Of a stretch of DNA of 64,000 nucleotides, positions 8,370-17,316 are shown in pieces. Origin of the DNA: Mangrovimonas xylaniphaga (lineage in GTDB: Bacteria; Bacteroidota; Bacteroidia; Flavobacteriales; Flavobacteriaceae); contig NZ_LBIP01000018.1 in NCBI RefSeq assembly GCF_001280435.1, positions 434,001 through 498,000 of the forward strand. The letters run 5' to 3'. A model generated the notes under the pieces. The model ran no database searches. It was not told the origin of the DNA and saw only the letters and a program-made list of their open reading frames with translations. Position 1 is the stretch's first letter. The number at the start of each line of letters is the position of its first letter. The translations under genes and the position numbers were made by a program.

Positions 8370-9821
8370 ATGCTATTTAATTCTTTAGAGTATTTTATTT
8401 TTCTCCCCGTAGTTTTCTTTCTTTATTGGACCGTATTCAAAAAACATTTAAAAGCACAAAATGCACTCATCTTATTGGCAAGCTACATATTTTACGGAAT
8501 GTGGGACTGGCGTTTCTTGTCTCTAATATTATTAAGCACTGTAGTTGATTACACTACCGGCCTCAATATTTACGCTTCACAAGGCTTTAAAACGAGAAAG
8601 CTTTGGCTTTGGGCAAGTATTACATTTAACATTGGACTTTTAGGATTTTTTAAATATTACAACTTTTTTGTAGATTCTTGGATTGACCTTACGTCTGTTT
8701 TTGGCTATCATTTAAAAAGCACATGGACACTTAAGGTTATTTTACCAGTAGGGATATCATTTTACACCTTTCAAACCATGTCATATTCCTTTGACGTCTA
8801 TTACAGAAAAATAAAACCTACTAAAGACTTTTTGGCATTTGCCACTTATGTAAGTTTTTTTCCCCAGCTAGTAGCTGGCCCAATTGAAAGAGCGTCCAAT
8901 TTATTACCACAAATAGCAAAAAAACGAAACTTTAAATACAACCAAATTGTTGAAGGTTTGAAACTAATTTTATGGGGGCTTTTCAAAAAAGTTGCTTTAG
9001 CGGATGCTGTAGCCCCCATTGTAGATGATGTGTTTGCCAATTACAGCTCCTATCCCGCCTCTACTCTTATTTTAGGAGTTATAATGTTCAGTTTTCAAAT
9101 TTATTGTGATTTCAGTGGGTATTCCGACATAGCCATTGGAAGCGCTAAACTTTTTGGAATAGAATTAATGTCCAATTTTAAATTCCCTTATTTCTCTAGG
9201 AATATTGGGGAGTTTTGGCAGCGTTGGCACATATCGTTATCCACTTGGTTTAAATCTTACCTATACATTCCTTTAGGCGGTTCTCGAGTTGCGACTTCAA
9301 AAGTGATAAGAAATGTTTTTATCATTTTTATTGTTAGTGGTTTTTGGCATGGTGCTAACTGGACATTTATCTTTTGGGGAGGACTTCACGCTGCAGCCTT
9401 TACTCCTGTATTATTGCTCAAGCGAAATAGAGCCTACAAAAATTCAACTATTGGAGGCGATACATTTTTTACCACTTTAAAAGAGATTACAGCTGCTCTT
9501 GTCACCTTTTCTGTCGTGTCCTTTTCCTGGATTTTTTTCAGATCTAACTCATTAAGAGATTCATTTCAATTTATAAACCGAATCTTTGAGCAGTTTTATT
9601 TTGAGCCCTATTTCCATGTAAAGGGCTACAGAATGATTGACTATTACATCCTAATAATTGTATTCATCCTTTATGAATTCAGGATTCGAAAAGACGAACG
9701 GAATCCTATCCCATTTAAATCCAAATACGTACGATTTATCACCTATACAATTCTTATATTTATGATGTTATTGTTTTACGATGATAACACCGACAGATCT
9801 TTCATTTATTTCCAATTTTAG
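8370..9821 (+). CDS. MBOAT-family O-acyltransferase (AlgI-like)
   Basis: A 483-residue multispanning membrane protein that passes acyl groups across the inner membrane for O-acylation of a glycan. MBOAT hallmarks are FFPQLVAGPIERA (near residue 163), CDFSGYSDIAIG (near 246), FWQRWHISLSTWFKSYLYIP with His287, and IVSGFWHGANWTFIFWG with the active-site His327. Length and pattern match AlgI/PatA-like proteins. Its usual partner, an SGNH-type acetyltransferase, is encoded at 12273. The next gene starts just after its stop. Confidence 0.92.
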   Translation: MLFNSLEYFIFLPVVFFLYWTVFKKHLKAQNALILLASYIFYGMWDWRFLSLILLSTVVDYTTGLNIYASQGFKTRKLWLWASITFNIGLLGFFKYYNFFVDSWIDLTSVFGYHLKSTWTLKVILPVGISFYTFQTMSYSFDVYYRKIKPTKDFLAFATYVSFFPQLVAGPIERASNLLPQIAKKRNFKYNQIVEGLKLILWGLFKKVALADAVAPIVDDVFANYSSYPASTLILGVIMFSFQIYCDFSGYSDIAIGSAKLFGIELMSNFKFPYFSRNIGEFWQRWHISLSTWFKSYLYIPLGGSRVATSKVIRNVFIIFIVSGFWHGANWTFIFWGGLHAAAFTPVLLLKRNRAYKNSTIGGDTFFTTLKEITAALVTFSVVSFSWIFFRSNSLRDSFQFINRIFEQFYFEPYFHVKGYRMIDYYILIIVFILYEFRIRKDERNPIPFKSKYVRFITYTILIFMMLLFYDDNTDRSFIYFQF

Positions 9822-9834
9822 CAATCACGATTAT

Positions 9835-11532
9835 ATGGTTATACTAGGACTAAACTATTACTTTCACGATTCTACCGCATGTATCGTTAAGGACGGAAAA
9901 TTGGTTGCGGCCATTGAAGAAGAACGTCTAAATAGAGATAAGCACACAAGAAATTTCCCCATGCTGTCCATAGATAGATGTTTGAAAATTGCGGAACTCA
10001 ACTACAGTGATATCGACCATATAGCGGTATCTATAAAACCAACACATAACCTTGGAAAGAAAATAACCCATAGCCTCACTAACTTAAAAACCATAAAACC
10101 GTTTATAAACCATGAATTGGTTCACGGCTATAATAAGCAGAAAAGTTTCTGGAATTGGTTTGGCTACCATTGGGATAGTAAAAAATCGGGGCCGCAAGTG
10201 CATTTCATTCAACACCATTTTAGCCATGCTCCCGGCAGCTTTTTTGTGTCTCCCTATAAAGAAGCAGCTTTGTTAGGCATTGATGGTTCAGGCGAATGGG
10301 CCACAACATGGCTTGGATATGGAAAGGATAATGAGGTTTCTTGTTTGGGACAGAGCTATTTCCCTCACTCTCTGGGTTCCTTCTATGAGGCGGTAACGCA
10401 ATTTTGCGGATTCAGAACCAGTTATGACGAAGGAAAAACAATGGGCCTTGCCCCTATGGGAGATCCCGAAGTGTTTCTAGAAGAAGTAAATAAAATTGTA
10501 AGTGTGGATCCTGATGGACAGCTCAAATTTGATTTAAGTTATTTCAACTATCAAAACATGAGCTGGAAGCGCTGCTCAGAAAAGTTTTTTAAAATCTTTG
10601 GAGAGCCTAGACAAAAAGATCAACCCTTCCAAAAGCATCACATGGATGTTGCTGCTGCGTTTCAACGTGTATTGGAAAACAAAGTCCTCGAAATCTGCGA
10701 TATTCTTTATGAGAAAACAAAAGCCAAACATTTGGTGATTTCAGGAGGCGTATCGTTAAATAGCGTGATGAATGGAAGGATTGTTAGGGAAAGTCCTTTT
10801 GATGATATTTATGTCATGCCCGCTGCCGGCGATAACGGCACCGCTATTGGTGCTGCCTATTATTTGTATAACGGCCTTTTAAAACACCCCAGAACCTTTG
10901 TGCATCTCGATCCATATGTTGGCACCAGCTATACCAATTCAGATATTGAAAAGGTCTTAAAAGGGGCCAAATTACCTTATGAAACACATGAAGATATCTG
11001 TGATATAGCGGCCAAGCTTTTGGAAGAAGGAAAAATTATTGGTTGGTTTCAAGGTGCTATGGAAATAGGTCCTAGAGCACTAGGAAGCCGAAGTATATTG
11101 GCAAACCCAGCCTATCCTGATATGAAGGATAAAATTAATTCAGAAGTGAAATTCAGGGAAGCTTATAGGCCCTTTGCTCCTTCTGCAATTGTAGAAGCTA
11201 AAAATGATTTTTTCGACCTTGAAGTTGAAGCGCCTTTTATGTTAAAAATTTGCAATGTACTTAAGGATAAACAATCGGTAATCCCAGCAGTAACACACGT
11301 TGATGGTAGCGCAAGGCTTCAAACAGTTAATAAAGAGTTGCATCCCCGTTATTATGAATTGATTAAAAAATTAGGTGAACGCACGGGTGTTCCTGTGGTA
11401 CTCAACACCAGTTTCAACATTCAAGGTGAACCGGTTGTTGAATCGCCCCAAGACGCCATTCGCTGTTTTTTCTCTACAGGACTTGACTATTTGGTAATTG
11501 GGGATTTTTTGATTTCTAAAAAATTAAATTAA
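9835..11532 (+). CDS. NodU/CmcH-family O-carbamoyltransferase
   Basis: A 565-residue enzyme expected to move a carbamoyl group from carbamoyl phosphate to a sugar hydroxyl through a carbamoyl-adenylate. The N-terminal Kae1-like domain opens with ILGLNYYFHDSTACIV and holds HHFSHAPGSFFVSP, DGSGEWATTW and GGVSLNSVMNGRI. The C-terminal YrdC-like domain has FREAYRPFAPS and LNTSFNIQGEPVVESPQDAI. I place the start at ATG 9835, because earlier in-frame codons overlap the MBOAT gene and add residues the family lacks. Base composition is visibly less A+T-rich than its neighbours, which suggests a different origin. The methyltransferase starts 6 bp after its stop. Confidence 0.92.
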   Translation: MVILGLNYYFHDSTACIVKDGKLVAAIEEERLNRDKHTRNFPMLSIDRCLKIAELNYSDIDHIAVSIKPTHNLGKKITHSLTNLKTIKPFINHELVHGYNKQKSFWNWFGYHWDSKKSGPQVHFIQHHFSHAPGSFFVSPYKEAALLGIDGSGEWATTWLGYGKDNEVSCLGQSYFPHSLGSFYEAVTQFCGFRTSYDEGKTMGLAPMGDPEVFLEEVNKIVSVDPDGQLKFDLSYFNYQNMSWKRCSEKFFKIFGEPRQKDQPFQKHHMDVAAAFQRVLENKVLEICDILYEKTKAKHLVISGGVSLNSVMNGRIVRESPFDDIYVMPAAGDNGTAIGAAYYLYNGLLKHPRTFVHLDPYVGTSYTNSDIEKVLKGAKLPYETHEDICDIAAKLLEEGKIIGWFQGAMEIGPRALGSRSILANPAYPDMKDKINSEVKFREAYRPFAPSAIVEAKNDFFDLEVEAPFMLKICNVLKDKQSVIPAVTHVDGSARLQTVNKELHPRYYELIKKLGERTGVPVVLNTSFNIQGEPVVESPQDAIRCFFSTGLDYLVIGDFLISKKLN

Positions 11533-11538
11533 AATACT

Positions 11539-12276
11539 ATGAGCTATCCCTTTTCCAAATCTTTCGAAGCTCATACTCTGAAAAATTGGGCTGGACGTTC
11601 AAAAATCAACAATGTTGAGCGGTATTTGTTATCTAAATATTTTGAAGACAATCAGGCCTCAGTTCTCGATGCTGGCACCGGTGCGGGCATCCTTCCTTTT
11701 CATTTAGAACAAGAACGAGGATTTAAAAATATTACGGCTTTCGATATCATTCCACAAATGATTGAAATAGCAAAGTCTAAGGCTGTTCAAAAACAATCCA
11801 ATATAAACTTTTTAATAAGCGATGCTTCAGACCTAAAAGGGATAGAAAGCAATCAGTTTGGATACTTATGTTATACACAACAAATACTTAGTATGGTTCC
11901 TAAAAACCGACTAAAACCAGCTCTTCAAGAAGCCCATAGAGTAGGCAAAAAGGATTGTACCTTAATTGCCAGTTTTCTTGATTGGAATTCCAGATGGTAC
12001 AATCCTATTTTAAATTTCAACACTAATGCTGCCCGTTTTATTCAAGGAAAGCCGCTTCAAAACAAGTATTTACCAGAAGTGAACTTTAACGGTAAATTAA
12101 ATTGGAAATTTTACAGCAAGGAACAGCACCCTCTATTGTGGGCAAAGAAAAGTGAAGTAATTAACCTATTACATAATTGTGGTTTCAAGATTAAATCTTT
12201 TTATACAGAAGAGGATTTAACAAATAAAAAGGGATACGCATTCTACTTTGTTTGCACAAAAGATAATGTGGAATGA
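11539..12276 (+). CDS. SAM-dependent methyltransferase
   Basis: A 245-residue class I methyltransferase. Motif I is VLDAGTGAGILPFHLE (residues 41-56), followed by the acidic end of beta 2 (FDIIPQMIEIAK) and SDASDLKGI. The motif pattern resembles small-molecule and sugar methyltransferases. The gene lies between the carbamoyltransferase and the SGNH gene and overlaps the latter by 4 bp (ATGA), so it probably acts in the same decoration pathway. The acceptor is unknown. It might methylate a sugar hydroxyl or a carboxyl group. Confidence 0.85.
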   Translation: MSYPFSKSFEAHTLKNWAGRSKINNVERYLLSKYFEDNQASVLDAGTGAGILPFHLEQERGFKNITAFDIIPQMIEIAKSKAVQKQSNINFLISDASDLKGIESNQFGYLCYTQQILSMVPKNRLKPALQEAHRVGKKDCTLIASFLDWNSRWYNPILNFNTNAARFIQGKPLQNKYLPEVNFNGKLNWKFYSKEQHPLLWAKKSEVINLLHNCGFKIKSFYTEEDLTNKKGYAFYFVCTKDNVE

Positions 12277-13214
12277 AGAAGATAATTATCAAACTTATTA
12301 TTTATATACCATTAGTTTTACTAGGATTAGAGATTCTTATCAGAACTTTTAATTTAACAAAAGACTACCCTATTCGATATGTTGACGAAATGGGGGTTGA
12401 AAAATGGCTTCCTAACCAACATGGTGTTTCTGTGACGGGCATTAGGAGACAAAACGCTTCAGAATTCAGAATAAATAATTCGGGTTTCAATTCCTACAGA
12501 GAATACACTCCTTCAAAGGAAACCTTTGAAATTGCTTTGGTAGGCGATTCATTTATCGAAGGATTTCATCAAAATTATTACAATTCCATAGGCAAAAAGA
12601 TAGAAAACAAACTCAATGGCATCCAAGTTTATGAGTATGGTTATGCTGGTTATGATTTGGCGGACGAATTACATCTCATACATCAATATCAAGATGCCTT
12701 TAACCTTATCGATCTTGTATTTATCAGCCTTGAATTCGAAACAGATTTGACTCGCCCCAACTATACTATCCTAGGAGAAAGAATGAAGTTGGAATCGCCG
12801 CTTTACAAAGCCTTACGACAATGCAAACTATTGGTGTATATGCAGACTATTGGAATCCTAGACGCACCGAAATCCCTCTTTTCAAAAGCGCTTTCTCAGG
12901 ACAAAAATATCAATATAGACCACCCCTCAGAGGAGGAAACCCATTCCAACCTTGAGTATTTTGAAAATTTTAAAAAGTTAGTCAATACTTATGGCTTTGA
13001 TAAAACTAGATATATTTTCCTCCTGGATGCAGAAATAACTCCCGAAGCTTTTTTGAAATATTTAAAGAATAATGAATTTAAGTATGTAGATTTTTCAGAA
13101 ATACTAAATAACTCAAAATCTAGCACAACTCTATTATATGATATGCATTGGAATGACCACGGAAGGGAATTAATAGCTAAATTGATTTCATTCTATATTA
13201 CTGAAAATAAGTGA
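12273..13214 (+). CDS. SGNH-hydrolase-like protein, probable partner of the MBOAT acyltransferase
   Basis: A 313-residue protein with an N-terminal membrane anchor or signal (residues 4-25) and an extracytoplasmic SGNH domain. Block I is IALVGDSFIEG with Ser93, and the C-terminal DMHWNDHG carries the Asp289/His291 pair as in AlgX/AlgJ-type acetyltransferases. Such proteins take acetyl groups delivered by an MBOAT channel and put them on the polysaccharide in the periplasm. The MBOAT at 8370 is the obvious partner. The start codon overlaps the end of the methyltransferase gene by 4 bp. Acyl type and position are unknown. Confidence 0.82.
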   Translation: MKKIIIKLIIYIPLVLLGLEILIRTFNLTKDYPIRYVDEMGVEKWLPNQHGVSVTGIRRQNASEFRINNSGFNSYREYTPSKETFEIALVGDSFIEGFHQNYYNSIGKKIENKLNGIQVYEYGYAGYDLADELHLIHQYQDAFNLIDLVFISLEFETDLTRPNYTILGERMKLESPLYKALRQCKLLVYMQTIGILDAPKSLFSKALSQDKNINIDHPSEEETHSNLEYFENFKKLVNTYGFDKTRYIFLLDAEITPEAFLKYLKNNEFKYVDFSEILNNSKSSTTLLYDMHWNDHGRELIAKLISFYITENK

Positions 13215-13270
13215 ATTTAACATTGTGGAGACATGAGTTTTGTTTACATTTAATTAAACAAATCACAACC

Positions 13271-14239
13271 ATGAACATTTTAATAACATCTGCAGGCAGA
13301 CGGGTTTCATTAGTAAAGGCTTTTCAGAATGAATTGAATTTTTTTTTTCCTGAAGGACAAATTATAGCTGTAGATTTCAATACATCATTATCCGCTGCTT
13401 GCCAAATTTCAGAGAAATCGTTTGAGCTCCCTTTATTAGATGATAGTTCGTACATAGAAAAGCTCTTAGAGCTTTGCATTGTTAATCAAGTTAAACTGAT
13501 AATCCCGACTATTGACCCTGAATTATATGTATTATCAAAAAATCGAGAAGTATTTTTAAAAAATGGTATTATCCCCATAGTCTCTTCCAAAACATTGATT
13601 GATATATGTGGAAATAAAAGAAAAACACATGATTTTTTTTACGACAAAGGTATTGATTTTGCGAAAGAATTTTCTAAGAACAATTATTCTCTTCCTCTAT
13701 ACATAAAGCCTGTAAGTGGTAGCAGAAGTTCAAAAAATTATATTGTTGAACATCAAAATGATTTCAAACCATGTCATTTTGAAAATGAAAATTTAATTTT
13801 TTTGGAATACTTGGATCATAATCAATATGATGAATTTACTTGTGATCTTTATTACGATAGAAATCATTTCCTTAAATGTGTAGTACCTAGAAAACGCATA
13901 GAAGTTAGAGATGGAGAAGTTAGCAAAGGAGTAACCCGAAAAAACGATTTAGTAGAATATATAACTGATCACCTAAACTATATTGAGGGAGCCATCGGTT
14001 GCTTATGCGCACAATTTTTTAAACATAAAAATACAAACCAAATATACGGTATTGAAATAAATGCAAGATTTGGAGGAGGTTACCCTTTGACTTACTTTGC
14101 AGGGGCAAATTACCCCAGATGGATTATTCAAGAATACCTTTTAAATCAAAACATTAGCAAATTTAATGATTGGAAAGGAGATTTACTTATGCTTAGATAT
14201 GATAATGAAATTTTGGTACATGACTACAAAGAAGCATAA
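13271..14239 (+). CDS. ATP-grasp domain ligase
   Basis: A 322-residue protein of the CarB/PylC-like ATP-grasp type found in O-antigen and capsule loci. The N-terminal pre-ATP-grasp domain starts with MNILITSAGRRVSLVKAF. The ATP-binding part includes PLYIKPVSGSRSSKNY, and the metal-binding end is GIEINARFGGGYPLTYFAG with the Glu and Asn of ATP-grasp enzymes. Such enzymes join a carboxylate, through an acyl phosphate, to an amine or another nucleophile. Here the amine of a 4-amino sugar or an amino-acid substituent is a plausible acceptor (inference). I chose ATG 13271 because the family begins there and the earlier residues look random. It overlaps the broken HAD gene by 20 bp. Confidence 0.85.
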   Translation: MNILITSAGRRVSLVKAFQNELNFFFPEGQIIAVDFNTSLSAACQISEKSFELPLLDDSSYIEKLLELCIVNQVKLIIPTIDPELYVLSKNREVFLKNGIIPIVSSKTLIDICGNKRKTHDFFYDKGIDFAKEFSKNNYSLPLYIKPVSGSRSSKNYIVEHQNDFKPCHFENENLIFLEYLDHNQYDEFTCDLYYDRNHFLKCVVPRKRIEVRDGEVSKGVTRKNDLVEYITDHLNYIEGAIGCLCAQFFKHKNTNQIYGIEINARFGGGYPLTYFAGANYPRWIIQEYLLNQNISKFNDWKGDLLMLRYDNEILVHDYKEA

Positions 14240-14919
14240 TGCCATCATTGTTTTTGACTTAGATGATACTCTGTACAATGAAATTGACTATTTAAAATCA
14301 GCATTTCACGAAATTGCAGAATTCATTTCCCTTAAAACTTCGATATCATCAAAATCTATTTTCGAAGAGATGTTAAAATTTTACTTTAGTAAGGAAAATA
14401 CATTTGATGTACTACTAAAAAAACTCAAACTAAAAAATATTTACAGTAAAGACTTAAATAACATTTATAGAGAGCATTATCCTAATATAAGCTTAAAACC
14501 GGAGGATAAAGAATTTCTTGACTATCTGAAAACAAAAAATAACAACTGACCTAATAACAGATTGTAGAAGTTGCTAGCAGCGCAACAAAATTTATGCGCC
14601 AAAATTATCTAACTGTTTGGATGACGTTATTGTTTCAGAAGAATTTGGTTCAGAAAAGCCAAATGTCAAAAATTTCGAGTACTTTAGTGATAAGTATGAC
14701 AGAGATGCTTTTGTATACGTTGGAGACAATGTCAAAAAAGACCCCATAGCTCCTAATAAGCTTGGTTGGCATTCTATTTGCCTTCGTAATAATGGTAAAA
14801 ATATTCATGAACAGGTTTTTAACCTAGAAAAAAATCAAACCCCTAAATATCTAATTAATAGCTTAAGTGAATTAACAAATATAATAGACTTTATTATGAA
14901 AGTTTCATGCAGCTACTAG
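14220..14919 (+). pseudogene. Broken HAD-family phosphatase gene (frameshift plus internal stop)
   Basis: The first part (14220-14549) codes HAD motif I (VFDLDDTLYNE) and the cap, then shifts into a stop. The second part continues in another frame from about 14551 with LITDCRSC, then a TAG at 14575-14577, then QRNKIY, VIVSEEFGSEKPN (motif III Lys) and VYVGDNVKKDP (motif IV). The family normally reads LITDGRS-x-x-QRNK here, so a Gly-to-Cys change, a net shift and a stop lie within about 40 bp. The shift is explained by loss of one A near 14546 and one C near 14551. The intact parent of about 233 residues would be a haloacid-dehalogenase phosphatase commonly paired with the ATP-grasp gene. The ATG at 14617 does not make a sensible separate gene, since motif I would be missing. 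Confidence 0.85.
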
Positions 14920-15962
14920 TAAAAAAAATACAGAACGAACAAGATTTCAATGCCTATTTGGAAATCATCAATTCATTCAATAATGAGAGTCCTTTTTACA
15001 AAATTATAGGAGCTAACTTGAGTGAACTTATTGAAGAAAAATTAAGATATTTTGTTTTATTGGATGAAGGCGACCATGTTTTGGTTTTAATGCCTTTTCT
15101 ATATAGAAAAATTGTTTATAAAACAGAGAAATATTATGATGTTATATCTCCCTATGGTTATAGTGGGCCATTGTTTGACTGTAATTTACCGAGAGGATAC
15201 CTTCTGCTATTTTGGCAATTCGTAGATGAATGGTACAGGAACCACAATGTTGTATCTGAATTTATACGCTTCAGTTTAAATAATAATTGTCAGTTTTATT
15301 CTGGCACACTTACACCTACGTTAACAAACGTTAAAGGCTTTATTACAACCCAAGAAAATCAATGGAAAAATTTCAAACAAAAAGTAAGAAACAACTATAG
15401 AAGAAGTATTTCCTACAATTTAAAAATAGAGATCGTCTCCCCAGAAATAGATGATTTGAAAATTGAATTATTCCATTGTATTTATACTAAAACAATGACC
15501 CGGATCAATGCTGAAAAACAATATTTCCATTCTTTGGAATATTTTAAAAGCATTATCAATTTAAGCCAAGGTAAGGCCTTAATCGCTTTTGTTTACTTTC
15601 AGGGTATAGCGATATCGGCTGAATTGATATTGATTTCCGGTACAAGTTTATTTTCATACTTAGGAGGGACTTTATCAGATTATTTCAAATATAGGCCTAA
15701 TGATTTTTTAAAAATAGAAGTTATAAATTGGGCTAGAAAGAACAACTTGTGCCACTATGTTTTAGGCGGAGGTAGAACAGATAGCGATAGCCTTTATCAA
15801 TACAAAAAGTCATTTTTCCCAAATGATAGTGATGTAATTTATTATACTGGAAGAAAAATTATAAACGAAGAAGTCTATAATATGCTAAACTCCAATTTAA
15901 ATACGGAAATTATCGCAAAAAAAAATTGCTCTAGTTTCTTTCCTAGTTATAGAAAAATATAA
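14907..15962 (+). CDS. FemAB-like / GNAT-fold acyltransferase
   Basis: A 351-residue protein with the double-GNAT pattern of FemAB-like enzymes (aminoacyl or acyl transferases). The segment NFKQKVRNNYRRSI near residue 155 resembles the family's substrate-contact region. ALIAFVYFQGIAISAELILI and YRPNDFLKIEVINWARKNNL, followed by YVLGGGRTDSDSLYQYKKSF, are typical of its second GNAT domain. Members move amino acids or acyl groups to amines. Beside an ATP-grasp gene and just before a sugar aminotransferase, it may N-acylate the amino sugar (inference). The start overlaps the last 13 bp of the broken HAD gene, so loss of that frame may also lower its translation. Confidence 0.78.
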   Translation: MQLLVKKIQNEQDFNAYLEIINSFNNESPFYKIIGANLSELIEEKLRYFVLLDEGDHVLVLMPFLYRKIVYKTEKYYDVISPYGYSGPLFDCNLPRGYLLLFWQFVDEWYRNHNVVSEFIRFSLNNNCQFYSGTLTPTLTNVKGFITTQENQWKNFKQKVRNNYRRSISYNLKIEIVSPEIDDLKIELFHCIYTKTMTRINAEKQYFHSLEYFKSIINLSQGKALIAFVYFQGIAISAELILISGTSLFSYLGGTLSDYFKYRPNDFLKIEVINWARKNNLCHYVLGGGRTDSDSLYQYKKSFFPNDSDVIYYTGRKIINEEVYNMLNSNLNTEIIAKKNCSSFFPSYRKI

Positions 15963-16191
15963 GAATCTAAAACATAATCAGTATTCTAGACTCCATTCCA
16001 TTATAGATATTAAAAATTATTTTTTTTAATCATCTCATTCTTTTACAAACTTTAACACTTCTTTGTAATAATCTGATTATATTTCAATTAATGCAAATAT
16101 TTACATAAATTTATCCAGCTATTATAATGTTTTAATTTTTGTCTCAATCACATAAAGATTGCGACATTTGATTACCTTTCAAAATTTACCG

Positions 16192-17316
16192 ATGAATTCA
16201 AAAATATGGTTATCTTCTCCACATATGAGTGGTAAAGAACAATTATTCATTCAAAAAGCTTTTGAAGAAAATTGGATTGCTCCATTAGGCCCAAATGTTA
16301 TAGGCTTTGAAAGTGACTTAAAAACCTATCTTAAGCAAAATGTTCATGTGGCAGCATTGGCCTCTGGAACTTCAGCTCTGCACTTAAGCCTAATTTTACT
16401 CGGTATTACCCATGGTGATGAAGTCATCTGTCAAAGTATGACATTTGCAGCTTCCGCCAACCCAATTATCTATCAGGGTGCTACTCCAATTTTTGTGGAT
16501 AGTGAACGAGATACTTGGAATATTTGTCCTGAACAATTGGAAATTGCCATAGAAGATCGAATTTCAAAAGGCAAAAAGCCAAAAGCGATTATAGCAGTGC
16601 ATCTTTATGGAATGCCCTATAAAGTTGAAGAAATTAAATCTTTATCAAACAAGTATAATATTCCAATTATTGAAGATAGTGCAGAAGCCTTGGGAAGCAA
16701 ATTTAAGGAACAGCACTGCGGTACCTTTGGTAATATTGGAGTCTTATCCTTTAATGGCAACAAAATAATTACAACATCTGGAGGTGGTGCTTTGGTTACG
16801 ACCGATAAATCCATCAGGGATAAAGCGATATTTCTCGCTACACAGGCTAAGGATGATTCCCCAGCCTATTTGCATTCCCAAATAGGTTATAATTACAGAA
16901 TGTCCAATATTGTTGCGGGAATTGGCCGGGGACAAATGACTATATTAGAAAATCATATCTCAAAACGAAGAGCAAATTTTAACTTTTATAGAGAAACTTT
17001 AGGGACTATTGAATCAATTGAATTTTTAAAGGAACCTGAAAATATGTTTTCCAACAGATGGCTATCATGCATACTCCTACCTTCTTCGAAAATTAAAGAA
17101 GAGCTCAGATTGCTTTTATCTGAGCAAAATATTGAATCAAGGCCTCTTTGGAAGCCAATGCACCAACAGCCAGTATTTAAGAATAATAACACTTATTTGA
17201 ATGGTGTTTCCGATGATTTGTTTAACAGAGGATTGTGTTTGCCTAGTGGATCAAATCTTACTGAAAACGAGCTGAATAGAGTTTATTCCGTAATAAAAAT
17301 GTATTTTGCAGTATGA
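16192..17316 (+). CDS. DegT/DnrJ/EryC1/StrS sugar aminotransferase, PglE-like
   Basis: A 374-residue PLP enzyme that would aminate C4 of the 4-keto-6-deoxy sugar made by the next gene's product. The start IWLSSPHMSGKEQLFIQKAF is typical of PglE-like enzymes. LASGTSALHLSLILLG binds the PLP phosphate, IIEDSAEALGS holds the ring-contacting Asp, and SFNGNKIITTSGGGAL holds the PLP Lys191. I chose ATG 16192 over an upstream in-frame TTG at 16159, since the family starts there. The stop overlaps the start of the dehydratase gene, so the two are coupled. Confidence 0.92.
   Translation: MNSKIWLSSPHMSGKEQLFIQKAFEENWIAPLGPNVIGFESDLKTYLKQNVHVAALASGTSALHLSLILLGITHGDEVICQSMTFAASANPIIYQGATPIFVDSERDTWNICPEQLEIAIEDRISKGKKPKAIIAVHLYGMPYKVEEIKSLSNKYNIPIIEDSAEALGSKFKEQHCGTFGNIGVLSFNGNKIITTSGGGALVTTDKSIRDKAIFLATQAKDDSPAYLHSQIGYNYRMSNIVAGIGRGQMTILENHISKRRANFNFYRETLGTIESIEFLKEPENMFSNRWLSCILLPSSKIKEELRLLLSEQNIESRPLWKPMHQQPVFKNNNTYLNGVSDDLFNRGLCLPSGSNLTENELNRVYSVIKMYFAV

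Noticed and set aside
14617-14919. A separate small gene starting at ATG 14617
   Set aside because: Its sequence is the C-terminal half of the HAD protein. Motif I lies in the upstream fragment, so it is part of one broken gene.
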